A DNA stretch of 37,183 nt from an uncultured Olsenella sp. (GTDB lineage Bacteria; Actinomycetota; Coriobacteriia; Coriobacteriales; Atopobiaceae): contig CASFQX010000183.1 in the NCBI GenBank assembly GCA_949296375.1, positions 1-37,183 on the forward strand, read 5' to 3'. Both the position numbers and the translations under genes were made by a program. Position 1 is the first letter of the stretch; every line of letters starts with the position of its first letter. Below the pieces are notes generated by a model. That model ran no database searches and was not told where the DNA came from. It saw nothing but the letters and a program-made list of their open reading frames with translations. This document shows, one piece after another, positions 7,850 to 16,021 of this stretch.

Positions 7850-9862
7850 CTATGCCCTGAGATGGTCACTCTTGAGCGGATAGAGCCACAGCGAAGTCGC
7901 GCAGTCCCGGGGACCAGCGCTCATGAAGACGCGAATCGTCCCGGCAGGCTTGCCCAGGCGGTCGAGATAGGCGTAGAGCTGGCCTGCCTCGCCGCCCCCG
8001 CTCATCTCGCTGTGGAGGAGATACGCCTCGCACGCCTGGTCCGTCATCGGTATGAGCGAGTTGTAGCCAACGTAGTTCGCCATGTTGTCCACGAGCTCCG
8101 ACCCCACGACGAGCTGGGCGGCCTCGGGGGCCTTGCCGTCGGCCCTGCGGGTGACCTGCTCCTCCATGAAGCCGAGCCTGAAGACCTGTCGCCCACCGTA
8201 GTCCAGGTCAAAGAGCGGGGTGAGCGCACGGTCCCTCAAGACGGCGAACATCTCCGCCTCGCCATTGCCAATCCGGTCCGTGATCGCGAAGAGGGCGTTG
8301 AGCCTCGCCTGGTCGCTCAGGTACGCATCCGTGCACCTGCCGTAGAAGCCGGTGAGGTTGAAGTGGGTTCCCTCCTCGTTAACGGAAGTGCCGAGCGCCA
8401 CGTCGTTTCTGAGACGCGCAAAGGCGTCCTCGGTGCGCTCCGCCTCGGCATACAGCATCTCTATGGCCCGGATGGTCTCCTCGCGCATGCGACGGGCGAT
8501 CTCTGCCCTCATCATCTGCCTCAGGGCGTCGAGCATCGGGAGCCGGTCGATCATGCCCTGAAGGTAGCTCTCGGAATAGAGCGACGACGCCGCGGCGACC
8601 CACTCGTCCTTCCGCAGGGAGAGCATCTTGACAGCCGTAAGCGAGGATGCCAGGCGCTGGACGATGCGATCGGAGAGCCCCAGGGAGTCGCCCGGACCAT
8701 CGAGAATGGCCTGCAAGCGGGCGAGGTGGTTCTCGTACACGAAGGCGGTGAGGCACCCGCAGGTCTCGGCATTGGCCTGGCCAAAGGTAAGGGTTCCTAC
8801 GTTGACGTTCGGTCTCAGCGTGGGAAGGTACAGCTCGAAGTTGGCAAATTCGTTGATCACGCCCTCGGAGAGACCGCCGTACTCCGCCATGAAGTCAGAG
8901 CGGCCGTTTGAGAAGCCCAGTGCGCGCTCGATCTCCGCCCTGCTCGGACGGACTTCGGAGACGCTGGCGTGAAACTCGTCGAGGCGCTCGACGATCCTTC
9001 GCAGAGCAACCGAGACGATGTCTCGCCGGGGCTTCTCCACCTGCTTGAACGCCGCGGTGACGCCAGCCTCGTGCCCAGAGGAGAACAGCAGCTCCTCGCA
9101 TGAGCGAGAGCTGTCACCAGAGGAGTTGGCGAGAACCATGACGCTGCTCACCACGTCCCAGTCACCGTTCTCCTCGGCACCGTGGGCGCTGAAGAGCCTG
9201 TTGTATCTCCCGCCCTTGCTGAGGTTCCCATAGAGGAAGACGCCGTCGTACAGGTGGCGCCGCTCCGCCCTCACCTGAGGGTCCTCATACAGGGAGGAGA
9301 GCGCGGCCTTTATCTCCTTGGCGTTGGAGGTTCCGAGGCTGTCGTCCAGGAGGACGATCAGCATCGTCCTCGTCTGGAGACCGTGCAGCATGAGCTCCAC
9401 GTCGGATACGACCCCATACCAGGAGGAGAACTCCTCCGCGGTCATGCCAGAGCTGTTGAGCACGAAGAAGAGCGAGCACTGCACCATGCTCTCGAAGATG
9501 CCCGAGCTTCCCATCATGAGCTGAACCATGCTCTGGAAGCCCCGGACGTCGAGCGGGGACCCCGTCCCGGCGTCGACCACGGCAGTGCCGAAGGCCCCGT
9601 ACGAACCCACGATCTGGTGAAGCGATGCCGGGTCGGGGATGGTCACGCAGGGAATGCGCGAAGCCTTCCCTCCCCAGCCCTCCTGGAGCCCGTCCAGAAC
9701 GGTGCCGTGAAAGGACGCGGACCCCTCGCCGCAGTAGATCACGCAGGCCGGGAAGCGCGGGCTGAGGTAGTCAAGCATACCCGTAGCCCGGCGCGACCTG
9801 AGGTTTCTCGCGGCGCTGTCTATGAGGGCGCCAACGTCCTGGATGGCATCAGTGGGACCCAT
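7850..9862 (-). CDS. Unknown 670-aa protein encoded directly after the tubulin-like gene
   Basis: I do not recognise the family. The first 300 residues alternate hydrophobic strands and helices like a Rossmann or P-loop-type alpha/beta fold (for example CVIYCGEGSASFHG, TMLIVLLDDS), but no intact Walker A or tubulin signature is visible. The middle (about 320-480) is helical and charged, and the end is a mixed region. There is no signal peptide. ATG at 9886 lies just after the tubulin stop. ATG at 9862 is preferred because GGAGG stands 8 nt before it. The gene begins 28 nt after the tubulin-like gene and ends 10 nt before the next. A partner that reads or caps the tubulin-like polymer is a reasonable but untested guess. 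Confidence 0.75.
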   Translation of the reverse strand: MGPTDAIQDVGALIDSAARNLRSRRATGMLDYLSPRFPACVIYCGEGSASFHGTVLDGLQEGWGGKASRIPCVTIPDPASLHQIVGSYGAFGTAVVDAGTGSPLDVRGFQSMVQLMMGSSGIFESMVQCSLFFVLNSSGMTAEEFSSWYGVVSDVELMLHGLQTRTMLIVLLDDSLGTSNAKEIKAALSSLYEDPQVRAERRHLYDGVFLYGNLSKGGRYNRLFSAHGAEENGDWDVVSSVMVLANSSGDSSRSCEELLFSSGHEAGVTAAFKQVEKPRRDIVSVALRRIVERLDEFHASVSEVRPSRAEIERALGFSNGRSDFMAEYGGLSEGVINEFANFELYLPTLRPNVNVGTLTFGQANAETCGCLTAFVYENHLARLQAILDGPGDSLGLSDRIVQRLASSLTAVKMLSLRKDEWVAAASSLYSESYLQGMIDRLPMLDALRQMMRAEIARRMREETIRAIEMLYAEAERTEDAFARLRNDVALGTSVNEEGTHFNLTGFYGRCTDAYLSDQARLNALFAITDRIGNGEAEMFAVLRDRALTPLFDLDYGGRQVFRLGFMEEQVTRRADGKAPEAAQLVVGSELVDNMANYVGYNSLIPMTDQACEAYLLHSEMSGGGEAGQLYAYLDRLGKPAGTIRVFMSAGPRDCATSLWLYPLKSDHLRA

Positions 9863-9890
9863 TCCGTCTTCCTCCGTACTCACCATGCCC

Positions 9891-12800
9891 CTAGAGCTTG
9901 ATGTAGTAGTGCTTGACGAAGAGGTTGAGAGAGTCCTCGACGTCCTTGATCAGGCCCTTCACGTCCGAGACCTCGCGCGGGAACTCGACGTTTGCGATCG
10001 AGACGAGGCCCTTCTTGTCCGAAAGCGCCTCGGAGAGGGCGCGGCACGCCTCGGTAACCTCGTCGGGAAGCCTGTCCATGTTGATAATCTTGTCAGTCTC
10101 CTCGACGATGGCAGCGCGAATCTCGGGATCGATCTGCTTGAAGCTGAGGAACGCCTGGTACAGCGGGACGCCGCCACGCTCCATCTGAGGCTTGGAGAGG
10201 ACGGTCTCGTCGCCAAATTCGCTGTTGACGTACGTGACGCGCGGCAGGTCGAGCTTGATCACGCCCGTGAAGAGCGCCTTGCGGAACTCGTCGAGGTCCT
10301 TGTCCACCTTGGGCTCGAGGGCCTCGATGTCCGCCGCCATCTCGTCGCACTTGGCGAGCTCGGAGTCGATGAGCTCCTGGATCTTGGGGGCGTTGACGAG
10401 GCGGTCGATGCAGAGCACGCGCTCGATGTCGTCGTTGCCGGGCCGGAGCTCGGTAGAGAGCACGATGCTTCCAGGCTCGAAGACGCGGTTCTCGCTCATG
10501 CTCCTCAGCGCTGCCTGGGCATCGAGCTTCTCGTCGTTGGGCTTGTCCTTGGCAACCTCAAACTTGCTGCGGAACTCCGTCATGAAGGAGCTCGCGATGA
10601 CGCGGACCTCAAACCCGGTGACGGTCTTCTGGATCACGCCGCCGGCGATGCCCCTGTCGTATGCGGAGACAGCGGACTCGGCGCGCTCGAGGACGCGCGG
10701 GTTGTTCTGCTCGGTCATCATGCTCTTGGGCGTTGGGGACGGCAGGAGATTCCAGTCGCGGCTCTCGACCTGCGGAACGCCCTCGACGTACTCTGCCTTC
10801 TCGTAGAGGTGCTTGCCCGGGCGCGGGGAGGAGTCGAGCTCGTACTGCTTGACGCCCTTGTAGCCCCACATCGGGACGCCGATGAGGCAGCGCAGGATGG
10901 AGATGCGGTCGCGGACCGTGGTCTCGCGGACGGTGAGCTTCTGGTTTGCCTGGGCCTCCGCGAGCATCGTTGCGGCATCGACCACCTCGGCTGCGAGCTG
11001 GGGCACCGTGACGTATCCGATGGCGCAGGCGTCGTTCACGTTGTAGCCCATCTCGGTCCAGAACAGCGGCGCCGCGTTGTCGTTAACAACCTGGAGCAGG
11101 TCGTTGTAGATGTTGTTGGCGAGGCGGATGGGATCGGTCGTCTTGTACTTGTCCTGCAGGAACTCAGAGAGCGAGCGGGTCGAGTAGATGCTGAAGCGGT
11201 TGAGGAAGAACTGCGACACGATGTGTGCCATGCGGCTCTCGTCCCCGTTGGGGCCCCAGCTCTTGATGCCCTCCTCGGTGAGGAGCTCGCCCATGAAGTC
11301 GCGCGCGACGGAAGGCACGTCGAGGGCGTTGAGCGTGGTGTTGAGCGTGGGGAGAAGGTCGTTCATCGAGACGAGCGGCATCTCGTAGGGGTTCTTCTTG
11401 TCCGCGAAGGCCTCGAGCTCGGCACGGTTTGCCGCAAAGACCGTGAAGAGGTTGGCCATGGTCTTGCGGAAGGGGTCGGTGAACTCGTTCGCGAGGCGTC
11501 GCACCTGCTCGGCCACGGCGTCCATGAGGTTCATGACCGTCTGGTACGTGAGGACCTCCGCCTGGGTGAGGTAGAGGTTGCGAGTCTGGTTGACAAAGTC
11601 GCGGAAGTGGCGCCCGATGTTGAGCACGTTTGCGTGGCGGAAGGCGTTCTGCGCCTGCTGCTGCTGGAAGTAGAGGTGATCATCCAGCTGGAACTGAGCG
11701 TGGTCGCGGCGGCTCCTCGCCTCCTCGCGGATGCCCGTGCAGGCGGCGAGAAGATCGGAGCCCGACGTGCCGCGCACGAGGGTGGCGGCATATGCGGGAC
11801 CAGCGGCGGGGCTGGACATGGCCACGCGCAGCTCAGAGAGGACGTTGGCCATCAGGGAGCTGTTGCCCACCACGGCACCGCCGATCGTCGGGGCGTACGT
11901 GGGCGGCACAGAAGAGAGGTCCCTGAGATTCTTGGCGAGCGTGCCCTCGACGCGCGCGAACATGCTCTGGAACCAGGTGACGACGAGCCTCTCGTTCTCC
12001 TGGGCGTCACGGGGCTTGACGTCGGGAACGGGAAAGGACATGTCGATGCCCATGCGGACTCGATAGAGCACCTGATCGAAGGTGAAGCCAATCCGCTGCT
12101 GGAAGCCGCGGGACTCCTCGATCGTGGGAACGCGGTTCTGAACGTACTCAAAGCCGGCGAAGACGCCCGAGGCGAGGTAGGTAAGCACCTGCTTGAAGGG
12201 GATCACTGCGCTGGCGGCGCCCAGAATCAGGTAGTCGTAGCAGGCGCCAGCGTTCTTGCGGATGTACGCCTTGTTGGACGTGACGTTGGAGAAGTGCGAG
12301 TTGAGGTCAAAGCTGTTGACGGAGTCGGAGCGCACGAGGAAGTCCATGACGTAGTCGGTGACCACGTTGAGGGAGTAGCGGTACGCCTCCGGGACGACGG
12401 CACCCGAGCTCGTGGTAGCCGAGACGAGGTGGCACCACTCCACGGGCGGGTGGGACGTGCGGATCTCGCCGATGGCGCCGGGATAGGTCTGGCGCCACTC
12501 GTCCCCGTTGTGCTCGAGGTTCATGCAGTAGTCGAGCTCCTGCATGGAGGCGTAGCCGTTGCTCTTGATGTAGGTTCTCGTCTCGGCAGAGAGACCCTCC
12601 TTGGCGAGGTTCACGTCGGGCAGGAAGAAGTAGCCCATGGTCTTGTAGTTGCCCACACCCTCGTTAATGAGGGCTTTCTGGACCAGGTAGCAGGCGTCGA
12701 GGAAGGTGCCCGCACCCGTGCCGCCGCCCATGCCCGAGAAGATGTGAATGTCAACGGGGCAGGAGCCGAGGCCCGTCATCGCCTGGTGGACCATCTCCTG

Positions 12801-13304
12801 GACCTTGGCCACAAACTGCTCTGCCTTCTGCATGAGCAGGAAGCGGCCGAGATGGCGGATGCCGCCCGCACCGTTGTCCGCCTCCGCGGCGTCAATCTTG
12901 TCAAACTGGAGCCACTCGCGATACACGGGGTCGCGAGCGAGGCTGGAGCGCATCGTCTGGAACAGGTTGGAGATCTTCTTGTCATAGGAGATGTCAAAGA
13001 ACTCGCTACTGAGGTTGAGCTCACCGAGCGCGCCATCCTCGGTCTCCGTCGAGGTCTTGGCCTTCTGGACCATGTCGCGCTTGTCGGTGTCAACGGCAAG
13101 GAACTTGACATGCGAGTAGACGGGAACCACGGCATTGGGATCGTCGGGCTTCACGCGGTTGTAGAGCTTTTGCTTGAGGTTGCGCAGGGCGTCCACACCG
13201 GTGCCGCCCAAGCCGATGGCGATGACCGCGCAGTTGTCCTGTTCGGATTGCTGAACGCGATCGATGATTCCGCCGCCCGCAGCCAGAAGTAGCTTCTCGT
13301 ACAT
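9891..13304 (-). CDS. Large tubulin/FtsZ-like GTPase
   Basis: A 1137-aa protein with a tubulin-type nucleotide fold at its N-terminus. IAIGLGGTG (28-36) matches the first glycine loop, and the signature GMGGGTGAGT (191-200) matches the tubulin/FtsZ GGGTGTG loop. FLAVDTD at 68-74 fits the strand after it. Residues beyond about 420 are largely helical, with several coiled-coil-like stretches. That makes it about three times the length of FtsZ and places it with the bacterial tubulin-like family (Pfam Tubulin_2 type). Such proteins are expected to bind GTP and may polymerise. It is not the cell-division FtsZ by length or context. ATG at 13304 follows AAAGGGGAGAGC; an in-frame GTG 15 nt upstream is less likely. 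A hairpin separates it from the vWA gene. Confidence 0.85.
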   Translation of the reverse strand: MYEKLLLAAGGGIIDRVQQSEQDNCAVIAIGLGGTGVDALRNLKQKLYNRVKPDDPNAVVPVYSHVKFLAVDTDKRDMVQKAKTSTETEDGALGELNLSSEFFDISYDKKISNLFQTMRSSLARDPVYREWLQFDKIDAAEADNGAGGIRHLGRFLLMQKAEQFVAKVQEMVHQAMTGLGSCPVDIHIFSGMGGGTGAGTFLDACYLVQKALINEGVGNYKTMGYFFLPDVNLAKEGLSAETRTYIKSNGYASMQELDYCMNLEHNGDEWRQTYPGAIGEIRTSHPPVEWCHLVSATTSSGAVVPEAYRYSLNVVTDYVMDFLVRSDSVNSFDLNSHFSNVTSNKAYIRKNAGACYDYLILGAASAVIPFKQVLTYLASGVFAGFEYVQNRVPTIEESRGFQQRIGFTFDQVLYRVRMGIDMSFPVPDVKPRDAQENERLVVTWFQSMFARVEGTLAKNLRDLSSVPPTYAPTIGGAVVGNSSLMANVLSELRVAMSSPAAGPAYAATLVRGTSGSDLLAACTGIREEARSRRDHAQFQLDDHLYFQQQQAQNAFRHANVLNIGRHFRDFVNQTRNLYLTQAEVLTYQTVMNLMDAVAEQVRRLANEFTDPFRKTMANLFTVFAANRAELEAFADKKNPYEMPLVSMNDLLPTLNTTLNALDVPSVARDFMGELLTEEGIKSWGPNGDESRMAHIVSQFFLNRFSIYSTRSLSEFLQDKYKTTDPIRLANNIYNDLLQVVNDNAAPLFWTEMGYNVNDACAIGYVTVPQLAAEVVDAATMLAEAQANQKLTVRETTVRDRISILRCLIGVPMWGYKGVKQYELDSSPRPGKHLYEKAEYVEGVPQVESRDWNLLPSPTPKSMMTEQNNPRVLERAESAVSAYDRGIAGGVIQKTVTGFEVRVIASSFMTEFRSKFEVAKDKPNDEKLDAQAALRSMSENRVFEPGSIVLSTELRPGNDDIERVLCIDRLVNAPKIQELIDSELAKCDEMAADIEALEPKVDKDLDEFRKALFTGVIKLDLPRVTYVNSEFGDETVLSKPQMERGGVPLYQAFLSFKQIDPEIRAAIVEETDKIINMDRLPDEVTEACRALSEALSDKKGLVSIANVEFPREVSDVKGLIKDVEDSLNLFVKHYYIKL

Positions 13305-13321
13305 GCTCTCCCCTTTCACTG

Positions 13322-13343
13322 CGGAGGCCCCGAGGGGCCTCCG
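13322..13343 (-). terminator. Intercistronic hairpin between vWA and tubulin-like genes
   Basis: A 10-bp perfect stem (CGGAGGCCCC with GGGGCCTCCG) around a 2-nt centre sits 9 nt after the vWA stop and 18 nt before the tubulin-like start. No T tract follows on the minus strand. Partial termination or RNA processing that sets the vWA to tubulin ratio is more likely than full termination. Confidence 0.5.
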
Positions 13344-13352
13344 TCCTCATTC

Positions 13353-15557
13353 CTAGTAGTAGGCCCCGCCGTTGCCGTTGTTATTGCCATAGGCCCCGCC
13401 GTTGCCGCCGTAGGCTCCGCCTCCGTAGGGGTCTCCCCCGTAGGCGCCGCCCGACGCGCCGCCATAGGGGCCGCCGCCGTCGCCATAGCCGCCCGACACG
13501 CCGCCGTAAGGGCCGCCGCCGGGCATGCCGCCGGGCATGCCGCCGCCAAAGCCGTCTCCGCCAAAGCCTCCGCTCATGCCGGAGTCGCTCTTGCGGCTTA
13601 CGAAGCGGACGATGACGCCGCGCTGCATGCTCTGGTCCGTCGAGATTACGGTCTCGAACCCATTACCCGGGACCTTGATCTTCTTGGTCATCATTCCGCC
13701 GGCGAAGATGGGATCTTTGCTCACAAAGGTCACGTAGTCCTTGCCGGAGGCCTGGAAGTACGCCTTCTTGGGGTTGATCCCAAACGTCTCGCACCCAAAG
13801 GCGAAGAGCCTGAGGCGTCCACGGCCCTTCTCGCGAGAGACCTCGTCAAAGTACGCATATCCGCTCGTGTTGTCGAAGGGCCTCACGTAGCAGACGCCGT
13901 AGAAGCGCTTGTTGAGGGCAATCCAGAGCAGGATGCCGAGAATCGCGAGCACGACGACCGTCGCGATGCCAATGCCGATGAGCGTCAGCAGGCCAATGTT
14001 GACCGTGGCGACCCTCACGTCAAAGGTGCACCAGCCTCCGTCCGGGTCCGTCGCACGCACGGTGAAGGAGCCCTCGGAGAGGCTGTAGCTCGTGATGACG
14101 AGGTTGGACCCGTCGATCTCGTATTCGTCCGACATGAACGAGCTCGAGTCAACGGAGTACTCGAGGTCTCCCCCGTCGGGGTCGCTCGCGCCGGGAGTGA
14201 GGTCGATCGTTGCGGTGTTGTCCATGAAGGGCCACAGGTAGACGGTCTGCTCGATGACCTGACCAGTCGGCACGGGCGCCGCGTTCTCAACGTTGAAGAC
14301 GAGCTCTGACGTGGCAAGTTCAAAGCCCTCGCCCTCCACCTTCGCAGACACGGTGTACGAGCCTCGCTCGGAGAGCTCGAGCTCGGCAAAGAGCGCGCGG
14401 TTCCCCGCCTCGAGCTCAACGGTGTCCTCGTCTCCGGAGGAGTCAGTCACGGCAAGCTCACCGGTGAAGTACTGGTAGACGTCGCCGGAGACGGCTCTTC
14501 CGTCCTCGAGCAGCGAGACCTCCACCCTGACGGAGTCGCCGGTCTCCAGGACGTCGTCCTCGTCCACGTTGGACTCGATCTGAGTGTTCACGTTGACGTT
14601 CCTGACGATGTCAACGCTCACGCTGTCATCGTCAACGTCTGCGACCTTGTAGTTCCAGGTACCGGGCTCGGGGTCCTCGATCTTGACGACCGTAAGCCCC
14701 TCCGTGGAGAACGTCACGTCCTTGAGCTGGCTCTCGGGAAGCGTGGACCCGCTCGGCTCCACAAAGGTCAGCTCGGTGGGCTCTCCGGAGATCGCGATGT
14801 TGACCTCCTCCACGCCGATCCTCGCGATGTCAAAGGACCCCTGGGCCCCGCCCGGCGTGGAGATGGAACCAAAGATGATGCTCTGATACAGGCGATACAC
14901 GTCATCGAGGTCGGAGGCGTCGGAGACCTCCCTGAACTCGCCCCCCGTCGCAGATGCCAGCTGCTCGAGCTCCGCGGAGTTTGCCTCGCCGTTGGCGTTG
15001 AGGCTCACGGCATAGATCACGTAGCCGTTCTGGCGGGCGCGCTCGACCGCGGAGGACTTGGCGTCGTTGGAGGCTTTGAGCGAGTCCTCGTTCGGCATGT
15101 CCGTGTTGCCGTCCGAGAGAATCAAGATGATCGAGGGGAGGTCTTCGTCTCCCTGCTCGTCAAGCATGTCGACGGCGGCATCGAGGCCCTCGCCGATGTT
15201 GGTCCAGCCCTCGAGCTCAACGTCCCTGTTCTGGTCGATGAGGTCGTCGCGCGACTCCCTCGTCGAGATCGCGGACATCGGGACCTCAAGCGGAACCCCC
15301 TCGCCAAAGGCCACGGAGCCAACGTTGTTGCCCTCCATCGTCAGGAGGTACAGGAAGTTGGCCATGGACCTAAAGCGCAGCTCGTCGGGATCGGTCTCGA
15401 GAAGGGAGCCGCTCGCGTCGGTCACGAGCACCACGTTGAAGCGGTTGGTCTGGCCGTCGCTCTCGTCAGCGAGCGCTCGCGATGGCGCCAAAAGCAGGGA
15501 GCAGAGCACGAGACATATGACGCTCAATACTCGTAGCACGCGTTTCCGCTGGTACAT
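13353..15557 (-). CDS. Membrane-anchored vWA-domain protein with Gly/Tyr-rich tail
   Basis: A 734-aa protein in five parts: a Sec signal peptide (1-30, likely cut after Ala-Leu-Ala), a vWA domain, beta-rich Ig/cadherin-like extracellular modules (about 250-520), one membrane segment (about 522-548), and a cytosolic C-terminal region. The vWA metal site is intact: DASGS at 47-51, Thr119, and Asp149 in LSDGNTD. The cytosolic part has a roughly 110-residue beta domain and then a 75-residue tail made almost only of Gly, Tyr, Pro, Ala and Asn. ATG at 15557 follows AAGGGGG. This is the first gene of the minus-strand operon, so the protein likely senses or binds something outside and signals to the tubulin/GTPase proteins inside. 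The domain calls are direct; the sensor role is inference. Confidence 0.85.
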   Translation of the reverse strand: MYQRKRVLRVLSVICLVLCSLLLAPSRALADESDGQTNRFNVVLVTDASGSLLETDPDELRFRSMANFLYLLTMEGNNVGSVAFGEGVPLEVPMSAISTRESRDDLIDQNRDVELEGWTNIGEGLDAAVDMLDEQGDEDLPSIILILSDGNTDMPNEDSLKASNDAKSSAVERARQNGYVIYAVSLNANGEANSAELEQLASATGGEFREVSDASDLDDVYRLYQSIIFGSISTPGGAQGSFDIARIGVEEVNIAISGEPTELTFVEPSGSTLPESQLKDVTFSTEGLTVVKIEDPEPGTWNYKVADVDDDSVSVDIVRNVNVNTQIESNVDEDDVLETGDSVRVEVSLLEDGRAVSGDVYQYFTGELAVTDSSGDEDTVELEAGNRALFAELELSERGSYTVSAKVEGEGFELATSELVFNVENAAPVPTGQVIEQTVYLWPFMDNTATIDLTPGASDPDGGDLEYSVDSSSFMSDEYEIDGSNLVITSYSLSEGSFTVRATDPDGGWCTFDVRVATVNIGLLTLIGIGIATVVVLAILGILLWIALNKRFYGVCYVRPFDNTSGYAYFDEVSREKGRGRLRLFAFGCETFGINPKKAYFQASGKDYVTFVSKDPIFAGGMMTKKIKVPGNGFETVISTDQSMQRGVIVRFVSRKSDSGMSGGFGGDGFGGGMPGGMPGGGPYGGVSGGYGDGGGPYGGASGGAYGGDPYGGGAYGGNGGAYGNNNGNGGAYY

Positions 15558-15810
15558 CAAGTGACCCCCTTCTTTCGGTGCCCCAAGGGACGAGAGACAG
15601 CCAGAAGACGGCGGGCGCAGCGCCCCACCGGGCGGCGTCCGCTCATTTTTCAACAAGTTGAATTCTGGCACTGTTTGTGGATTTTTTCTTCGAAATCGCC
15701 AGCTTCTCTTCAGGTGGTTACAAACGGGGCGTGGGCGCAGACGCCCGGGAAGAATCGAGAGACCTGCGGCGGTGAGCGCGGCGGCGGGCGGCACTCGGCC
15801 TCGGAATGGC
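15558..15810 (-). other. Leader region upstream of the vWA operon, with a short palindrome
   Basis: No gene is visible in 15558-15810. It contains a locally AT-rich stretch (about 15640-15725) and the palindrome TTCAACAAGTTGAA at 15649-15662 (6-bp arms, 2-nt centre). A GGGCGC/GCGCCC mini-hairpin lies between that and the vWA start. I find no convincing -35/-10 pair. The palindrome is a candidate operator only. Confidence 0.35.
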
Positions 15811-15936
15811 CGCTCGTCTCAGCCCCTTGCGGTTCTCGCTTGACGAAAGCGGGCTCGTCTCAGCCAATTCCCGCGCCAATCCTGAGACGAGGCCGGGATC
15901 GTCAAGCCGAGAAGCCCCTCGCCCTGAGACAAGGCC
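15811..15936. repeat. Palindromic intergenic repeat, cluster 2
   Basis: Four units of the same repeat as at 1105-1282: a partial inverted copy (15811-15825), a full inverted copy (15839-15865), a direct copy (15881-15914), and a worn direct copy (15922-15936). CTCGTCTCAG and CTGAGACGAG arms of the central pair can form a 10-bp stem. The cluster lies between the citrate synthase terminator and the vWA operon leader. Confidence 0.8.
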
Positions 15937-15949
15937 ACAATCAGCAAAG

Positions 15950-15979
15950 GGCCGGGCCCCGGTTTCCCGAGACCCGGCC
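15950..15979 (-). terminator. Terminator after citrate synthase
   Basis: On the minus strand a 13-bp stem (two G-U pairs) closes a GAAA tetraloop: GGCCGGGTCTCGG, GAAA, CCGGGGCCCGGCC. CTTTGCTG follows. It begins 42 nt after the citrate synthase stop. Confidence 0.7.
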
Positions 15980-16021
15980 GCAAGCATTCGCCTGGCGAGA
16001 AGAACGTGCGCCCGAAAGCGC

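Noticed and set aside
9822-13292. Very long open frame antisense to the tubulin-like gene
   Set aside because: High GC keeps opposite frames open. Its sequence is biased to Val, Leu, Gly, Arg and His without domain motifs, and the minus-strand gene has clear GTPase signatures and a ribosome binding site.
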